A DNA stretch of 10,382 bases from an uncultured Anaerotruncus sp. (lineage in GTDB: Bacteria; Bacillota_A; Clostridia; Oscillospirales; CAG-272), in NCBI GenBank assembly GCA_958414155.1, contig CATYWI010000010.1:1-10382 (forward strand), in the 5' to 3' direction. This document shows positions 6,656 to 10,382 of the stretch, piece after piece. Numbering within the stretch: the stretch's first letter is position 1; each line of letters begins with the position of its first letter. The notes beneath the pieces were generated by a model. That model was not told where the DNA came from, ran no database searches, and worked only from the letters and a program-made list of their open reading frames with translations. A program made the translations under genes and the position numbers.

Positions 6656-6676
6656 ACCGGAATCGATTTTTCCGGT
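6656..6676. repeat. Inverted repeat between the ABC ATPase stop and the gltX promoter
   Basis: ACCGGAA (6656-6662) and TTCCGGT (6670-6676) are perfect 7-bp arms around a 7-base loop. They begin 7 bases after the ATPase stop and end 1 base before the gltX -35 box. On the minus strand no U-run follows the stem, so it is at best a weak terminator for the ABC operon. Its position next to the -35 box would also suit a regulator site. Confidence 0.6.
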
Positions 6677-6683
6677 CAAAAAG

Positions 6684-7382
6684 TCAATTTTTCTTTCTGT
6701 AAGGCTCCAGAACGCCGTTTTCCATCGAAAAAATGCGGTCTGCGCGTTCGGCTATCGTCATATCGTGCGTGACCATAATGAGCGTCTGGTTCATTACTTC
6801 TTTGGTGCGCAGAAGCAGCTCAAGCACCTCGTCGGCGTTGCGGCGGTCAAGGTTGCCGGTAGGCTCGTCCGCAAACACGACCTGAGGACGGTTTATCAGC
6901 GCGCGGGCTATCGACACGCGCTGTTGCTGACCGCCCGAAAGCTCGCTCGGCAGGTGGTGCAGGCGGTCGCCGATATCAAGCGTAGCGACCAGCTTTTTCA
7001 GGTGTTCCTCATAGCTGAAATCATCCTTATTGCACATAAGCGTAGGGATAAGTATATTTTCAAGCGCCGTGAACTGGGATATGAGGTTGTGATTCTGAAA
7101 AACCATTCCTATATAATTACCGCGGAAGGCGGCAAGCTCGTCAGCCGACATCGACGTTATCTCATTGCCGCGCACAGTAACCCTTCCCGAGTTCGGTCGG
7201 TCAAGACCGGCAAGGATATGAAGCAGCGTGCTCTTGCCGGAGCCGGAGGTACCGATTATCGCTACGAATTCGCCCTCGTACACGTCAAACGTTGCACGGT
7301 TCACCGCAGTGACCACCGTGTCGTACTGACGGTACTGCTTTATCACATCGCGCGCTTCAAGTATTTTTCTTTTTTCCTGCAT
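6684..7382 (-). CDS. ABC exporter ATP-binding subunit (MacB/LolD/BceA-type)
   Basis: This 232-residue ATPase has every motif in order: Walker A GTSGSGKST (44-52), Q-loop VFQN (94-97), signature LSGGQQQR (148-155), Walker B VVFADEP (168-174), D-loop GNLD (176-179) and H-loop His206 in VTHD. LSGGQQQR followed by VSIARAL, and ADEPTGNLD, are typical of the group that works with FtsX-like permeases (mechanotransmission type). It powers the permease encoded 25 bases upstream. The start at 7382 is chosen because AAAGGAA stands 9 bases before it. An in-frame GTG at 7415 would overlap the permease stop and lacks a ribosome binding site. Substrate unknown; candidates for the family include antimicrobial peptides, lipoproteins and other envelope lipids. 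Confidence 0.95.
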   Translation of the reverse strand: MQEKRKILEARDVIKQYRQYDTVVTAVNRATFDVYEGEFVAIIGTSGSGKSTLLHILAGLDRPNSGRVTVRGNEITSMSADELAAFRGNYIGMVFQNHNLISQFTALENILIPTLMCNKDDFSYEEHLKKLVATLDIGDRLHHLPSELSGGQQQRVSIARALINRPQVVFADEPTGNLDRRNADEVLELLLRTKEVMNQTLIMVTHDMTIAERADRIFSMENGVLEPYRKKN

Positions 7383-7407
7383 GATCGTATATTCCTTTCC
7401 GGATAGG

Positions 7408-9717
7408 TTATTCACCGAGCTGTGTGCGCGCCACGCGGTCGCGCTTTATTATGTACCGACGGTAGGGGGCGAGCGCCGAGGCGAATCCGCACGCCGCGGA
7501 TACCGCAAGGCATATCACGCATGCCGCCCACGGCATTCCGAAACTGTGGCGCACCGCCTCGGTAAATCCGTATTTCGGCAGCCAGTTATCGAGCAGCATG
7601 AACGAAAGATATCCGCTTATGCCGCCGAGGAGAATGCTCACGACAAATGACGCCGCGGCGGTCACTCCGCCGGAGAACAGATGCAGTGAGCGCAGCTTGC
7701 TGTCTGTTGCGCCAAACGCGCCGAGCATATAAAACTCTCCATCGCGTTTTGTAAAGAACATCGACTGCGAGAAGAACCACACGAGCGGCGAAAGCGCAAG
7801 CACTGCCGCCATGCAGGCAAGCGTCACGCCGCGGATATCCGTTTTGCGGCGCAGGATACTGTCGGATGCGTCAAGGCTGTCATACACCGAATAGCCGGAA
7901 TAGTCCGAAAACATCTCGCGCACGCCGATAAAGGCATTGCGCGCACCGGCAGAATCCGTGCCCGCGTCAAGATAAACGAACGCCTTTTTCACATCGGTGT
8001 CCTCACCCGTAAGCGCGGTGTAAAGCTCCGGCGACATTCCCACGGTGAAGCAATCCTCGGCAGTGCCGGTATCTATCACCGCTCCGACGCGCAGCTCGGT
8101 AAATTCGAATTCGCCTTTCTTTATCTCCTGCTCAAGGGTCAGACGGGCATCGGTCACGAATCGATCTATCGGCGAGGTCACGCCGGTGAGCACTGCGACT
8201 TTTATAGTATCGTCGACCTTGAAGTTTAGCTCGCGCCCGTTGTATATATATTCGCTTACAGCTACCGTATACGGATCGGAAAGCACCGATGAAAGATCGC
8301 CCTCGACCTTCCATAAACCGTGCGACGTGACCGTATCGATAAGCAGCCGGTCAAGCGCGGCATACTTTACGCTGTTGGTGGCAACGTTTTCGCCGTCCTG
8401 AGCCTTGGTCGAAGTGTAACCACGGCTGCCTGCCGCACGCTGCGTCAGTACGACATGGCTGCGCATCCCCGCCGCCTTTGTGCTGACGTCCCACGTCAGG
8501 TAGTCCACGCCCGCAATGTCCGGGGCAAGCTCAAGGTCGATGGCATTGATCCCCTTTGGCGCCGTAACGGTGAATTGCGGCTTTGGCACAGAGTCGATGT
8601 CGGCGCGGCGGTCGGAAAGAAATATCCCGCAGAGGAACACGGTGCTGAAGGAGACCGCACCGACGAGCAGACCCGCAAAGTAGCGGCGGAAGCGGAACAT
8701 TCCGTAAAGCTCATATGTTGACGGAAAGCGCTTGCCGAATATGTAAGCCGAGCGGCGCGGCGATGAGACGAGGTTCGAATTATCCTCGGCGGTAAGCAGC
8801 GATACGGGCGTCTTTTTTGAAAGGACCAGCACCGGCAGCGCGGTTGCCGCGAATACCGCAAGAAGGTCAAAAAGCACTGCAAGAGCAACGGTATCCGCGC
8901 TCATTGAAAATTTCGCGCCATGCGGGATATATATGAGCGCATCGGCTCCGATCCCCACCAAAGCGGCGGGAACAAAGGTCAGCACCGATATCATGAAAAG
9001 CTCCCACGAGGCTGTCTCGAACAGCTTTTCAAAACCCGCGCCGAAGGACATATACACGCCGTACATGAATTTGTAGTGATTCGTGCGGATATTGAAAAGG
9101 ATCATGAGTGATACCGCCGAAAACAGGAGCGACACGATAAAGAATATCGTCTTTCCCTCCGCGGCACGCGCCGCGGCTGTCTCCGTCATAGTTATGCGTT
9201 CGGTATAATAGCTGTGCGAGCCGGCTCCTCCGACGGAATAGTAGCTGAGGAAGTCATCGGCGCGCGAACGCGAATCCTCGTCAAGCAGAATATGCATCTC
9301 GTAGCGTGTGCCGCCAAGCGAGGTGCGGTAAGCTTCAAAGGAATAGCTCTTGTACATCCTCTCGGACGGTGAAAGATGCCGAGCCACCCACAGTCTGCCG
9401 TTCTCTATCGCCGCTTTTTCATCGGATGTCAGACCGTCAACGATTATGTGGCAGTCTGCGGCGGCGTAAGCCTCTTTTTTTGCGGTGGCAAGACGTATAT
9501 CCGCATAGACCATCCCCGCCCAGAATATGAGCTGAAGTGCAAAGCATGCCGCAAAAAACGGCAGATACTCGCGGAATCCGCGCGTTACCGAACGGAATGC
9601 ACAGGAAACATTGCGCCTCGAAAAGAATCTGCCCAGAAAGCCGAGCGCATTTTTCAGCCCCTCCGCCGGCTTCAGAACATACACGCGTTTGTGGTCAACA
9701 TATTTTTCTTCAAACAT
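7408..9717 (-). CDS. FtsX/MacB-type ABC exporter permease with large extracellular domains
   Basis: This 769-residue membrane protein appears to contain two FtsX-like repeats. Helices are predicted near 51-73, 189-210, 237-262, 276-300, 346-368, 628-650, 680-709 and 728-750. One outer loop of about 115 residues (74-188) lies after helix 1, and a second of about 260 residues (369-627) after helix 5. Cytosolic segments include RTNHYKFMYGVYMSFGAG (211-228) and TKRDGEFYMLGAFGAT (656-671), the gate-region pattern of FtsX permeases, one in each repeat. It forms the transport complex with the ATPase downstream. Eight helices distinguish it from the 10-helix BceB peptide exporters. No two-component kinase or regulator gene is next to it. 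GGAG just before ATG 9717 and a strong promoter upstream set the start. The family is secure, the substrate unknown. Confidence 0.9.
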   Translation of the reverse strand: MFEEKYVDHKRVYVLKPAEGLKNALGFLGRFFSRRNVSCAFRSVTRGFREYLPFFAACFALQLIFWAGMVYADIRLATAKKEAYAAADCHIIVDGLTSDEKAAIENGRLWVARHLSPSERMYKSYSFEAYRTSLGGTRYEMHILLDEDSRSRADDFLSYYSVGGAGSHSYYTERITMTETAAARAAEGKTIFFIVSLLFSAVSLMILFNIRTNHYKFMYGVYMSFGAGFEKLFETASWELFMISVLTFVPAALVGIGADALIYIPHGAKFSMSADTVALAVLFDLLAVFAATALPVLVLSKKTPVSLLTAEDNSNLVSSPRRSAYIFGKRFPSTYELYGMFRFRRYFAGLLVGAVSFSTVFLCGIFLSDRRADIDSVPKPQFTVTAPKGINAIDLELAPDIAGVDYLTWDVSTKAAGMRSHVVLTQRAAGSRGYTSTKAQDGENVATNSVKYAALDRLLIDTVTSHGLWKVEGDLSSVLSDPYTVAVSEYIYNGRELNFKVDDTIKVAVLTGVTSPIDRFVTDARLTLEQEIKKGEFEFTELRVGAVIDTGTAEDCFTVGMSPELYTALTGEDTDVKKAFVYLDAGTDSAGARNAFIGVREMFSDYSGYSVYDSLDASDSILRRKTDIRGVTLACMAAVLALSPLVWFFSQSMFFTKRDGEFYMLGAFGATDSKLRSLHLFSGGVTAAASFVVSILLGGISGYLSFMLLDNWLPKYGFTEAVRHSFGMPWAACVICLAVSAACGFASALAPYRRYIIKRDRVARTQLGE

Positions 9718-9746
9718 GACGAAACTCCGTGTTAATAGGATAATTT

Positions 9747-9775
9747 ATTATACAATTAATCAGCATAATTATCAA
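9747..9775 (-). promoter_or_regulatory. Strong sigma-A promoter of the ABC exporter operon
   Basis: The minus strand reads TTGATA (9770-9775), exactly 17 bases, then TATAAT (9747-9752), a perfect -10 box. The predicted leader is about 22-25 bases, ending in GGAG and the permease ATG. Imperfectly placed arms GATAATT (9739-9745) and AATTATC (9767-9773) flank the -10 box, one of them overlapping the -35 box. Confidence 0.8.
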
Positions 9776-9845
9776 GGCAATGCCCCAAGCATTTTGTGTG
9801 CATAATGTATATCTTTTTTCTGCCATGCGGCAATGACTGTTAATG

Positions 9846-9858
9846 AAATGTAACATTT
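9846..9858. repeat. Palindrome AAATGT-A-ACATTT upstream of the PEPCK promoter
   Basis: A perfect 13-bp inverted repeat with a one-base centre ends 10 bases before the PEPCK -35 box, where an activator could bind. The same stretch contains TGTTA-N8-TAACA (9838-9855). AT-rich chance repeats are possible. Confidence 0.45.
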
Positions 9859-9868
9859 GAAATCCCTC

Positions 9869-9897
9869 TTGAAAAAATGCCCCCTTTGATGTACAAT
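9869..9897 (+). promoter_or_regulatory. Sigma-A promoter of the PEP carboxykinase gene
   Basis: TTGAAA (9869-9874), a 17-base spacer, then TACAAT (9892-9897); each box has 5 of 6 consensus bases. The start site should lie near 9904, giving a leader of about 68 bases that holds a hairpin and a Rex-like inverted repeat. Confidence 0.75.
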
Positions 9898-9907
9898 ATA
9901 GGTGAAA

Positions 9908-9924
9908 ATGTTCCACTGGGACAT
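9908..9924 (+). other. Hairpin at the 5' end of the PEPCK mRNA leader
   Basis: ATGTTCC and GGGACAT form a 7-bp stem in plus-strand RNA (one U-G wobble) with a 3-base loop. It starts within a few bases of the predicted transcript start, so it may protect the mRNA 5' end. An operator role is also possible, since as DNA it is a 6-of-7 inverted repeat. Confidence 0.5.
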
Positions 9925-9928
9925 ACCA

Positions 9929-9946
9929 TTGTTAAAAAAATAACAA
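9929..9946. promoter_or_regulatory. Probable Rex (NADH/NAD+-sensing repressor) operator
   Basis: The 18 bases TTGTTAA, AAAA, ATAACAA match the clostridial Rex consensus TTGTTAA-N4-TTAACAA at 13 of 14 defined positions. The site lies inside a perfect 7-bp inverted repeat (9928-9934 and 9941-9947), about 25-43 bases after the predicted transcript start. Repressor bound there would block elongation or initiation. Rex controls fermentation and central-carbon genes in Gram-positive anaerobes, which suits PEPCK. No rex gene is in the window. The repeat could instead act only as an A-loop mRNA hairpin. Confidence 0.6.
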
Positions 9947-9971
9947 TAGATAAATCAAAGGAGAAAACCAC

Positions 9972-10382
9972 ATGACCACCAACAAGTACATTCTTGACTG
10001 GGTCAAGGAAATGGCCGAGATGACCTGCCCCGACAATATCGTCTGGATAGACGGCAGCGAGGAGCAGGCTGAAAAACTCCGTGCCGAGGCATGCTCGACC
10101 GGCGAAATGATAAAGCTCAACCAGGAGCTTCTCCCCGGTTGCTATCTGCACCGCACCGCCATCAACGACGTTGCACGTGTTGAGGGCAGAACCTTCATCT
10201 GCACCCCCACAAAGGAGGAAGCAGGCAACATCAACAACTGGATCGAGCCGAATGAGTGCTACGAGAGACTGAAAAAGATCTACCGCGGCTCCATGAAGGG
10301 CAGAACCATGTACGTTATCCCCTACTCCATGGGTATCGTAGGCTCCGACTTCGCAAAGTACGGCATTGAGCTTACCGACTCC
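9972..10382 (+). CDS. pckG: Phosphoenolpyruvate carboxykinase (GTP), N-terminal part only
   Basis: The first 137 codons run open to the window edge; the full enzyme is usually about 600 residues. The segment follows GTP-type PEPCK closely: YLHRTAINDVARVEGRTFIC (58-77) contains the conserved substrate-binding Arg region, and KGRTMYVIPYSMGIVGS (109-125) followed by KYGIELTDS is diagnostic for the GTP family and absent from the ATP family. The nucleotide and metal-binding loops are beyond the edge. The enzyme interconverts oxaloacetate + GTP and PEP + CO2 + GDP. In fermenting anaerobes it often runs toward oxaloacetate, conserving energy as GTP and feeding malate/fumarate/succinate formation; the direction here is inference. 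AAAGGAG (9957-9963), 8 bases before the ATG, is an excellent ribosome binding site. Codons favour C- and G-ending forms (AAG, AAC, TAC, ATC, GAG), as in highly expressed genes. It is transcribed divergently from the ABC operon. Confidence 0.95.
   Translation, partial: MTTNKYILDWVKEMAEMTCPDNIVWIDGSEEQAEKLRAEACSTGEMIKLNQELLPGCYLHRTAINDVARVEGRTFICTPTKEEAGNINNWIEPNECYERLKKIYRGSMKGRTMYVIPYSMGIVGSDFAKYGIELTDS

Noticed and set aside
6564..6683. A T-box riboswitch upstream of gltX
   Set aside because: The predicted leader is only about 55 bases, with no room for specifier and antiterminator domains and no T-box sequence.
6648..7406. A 252-codon plus-strand open frame opposite the ABC ATPase
   Set aside because: All ATPase motifs are on the minus strand; this is an antisense shadow.
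9840..10151. Minus-strand open frames overlapping the start of PEPCK
   Set aside because: They run through the PEPCK promoter and coding start, and the PEPCK reading on the plus strand is clear.
1..10382. A defence island, mobile element or biosynthetic cluster
   Set aside because: No transposase, integrase, nuclease, repeat array or biosynthetic enzyme set is seen, and every gene fits ordinary chromosomal or envelope functions.

Overview
The window looks like part of the chromosome of an anaerobic gut-type Clostridia member (Oscillospiraceae/Ruminococcaceae-like), a family-level guess from gene content and style. The signs are moderately GC-rich coding DNA, AT-rich promoters with good sigma-A boxes, strong AAGGAG-type ribosome binding sites, an ECF sigma factor of the type common in Clostridia, a GluRS plus GlnRS pair, and a GTP-type PEP carboxykinase. 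I see no tRNA or rRNA gene, insertion sequence, phage gene, CRISPR array or toxin-antitoxin pair. Every gene is on the minus strand except the last one at the right edge.

Layout from left to right. (1) 1-699, minus: the N-terminal 233 residues of an MBOAT-family membrane O-acyltransferase, cut by the window edge. (2) 838-2675, minus: a compact three-gene unit read in the order ECF sigma factor, single-pass membrane protein (probable anti-sigma factor), lipoprotein. It has an ECF-type promoter upstream of the sigma gene and a GC-rich hairpin after the lipoprotein. (3) 2836-6563, minus: an apparent operon gltX (GluRS), glnS (GlnRS), small DUF1294-type membrane protein. It starts from a clear sigma-A promoter at 6626-6654 and ends at a plausible terminator at 2770-2803. 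(4) 6684-9717, minus: a MacB/FtsX-type ABC exporter pair, with an 8-helix permease followed by its ATPase, driven by a near-consensus promoter at 9747-9775. (5) 9972-10382, plus: the first 137 residues of GTP-dependent PEP carboxykinase, divergent from the ABC operon. Its control region has a good promoter, a 5' hairpin and an inverted repeat matching the clostridial Rex (NADH/NAD+ sensor) operator.

How the genes fit together: the tRNA synthetase operon and PEPCK are housekeeping genes. The ECF/anti-sigma/lipoprotein unit and the ABC exporter are envelope-facing accessory systems. I see no clearly new biological system. The best leads are the probable Rex box in the PEPCK leader and the self-contained, apparently autoregulated sigma/anti-sigma/lipoprotein module, whose lipoprotein has no function I can name.
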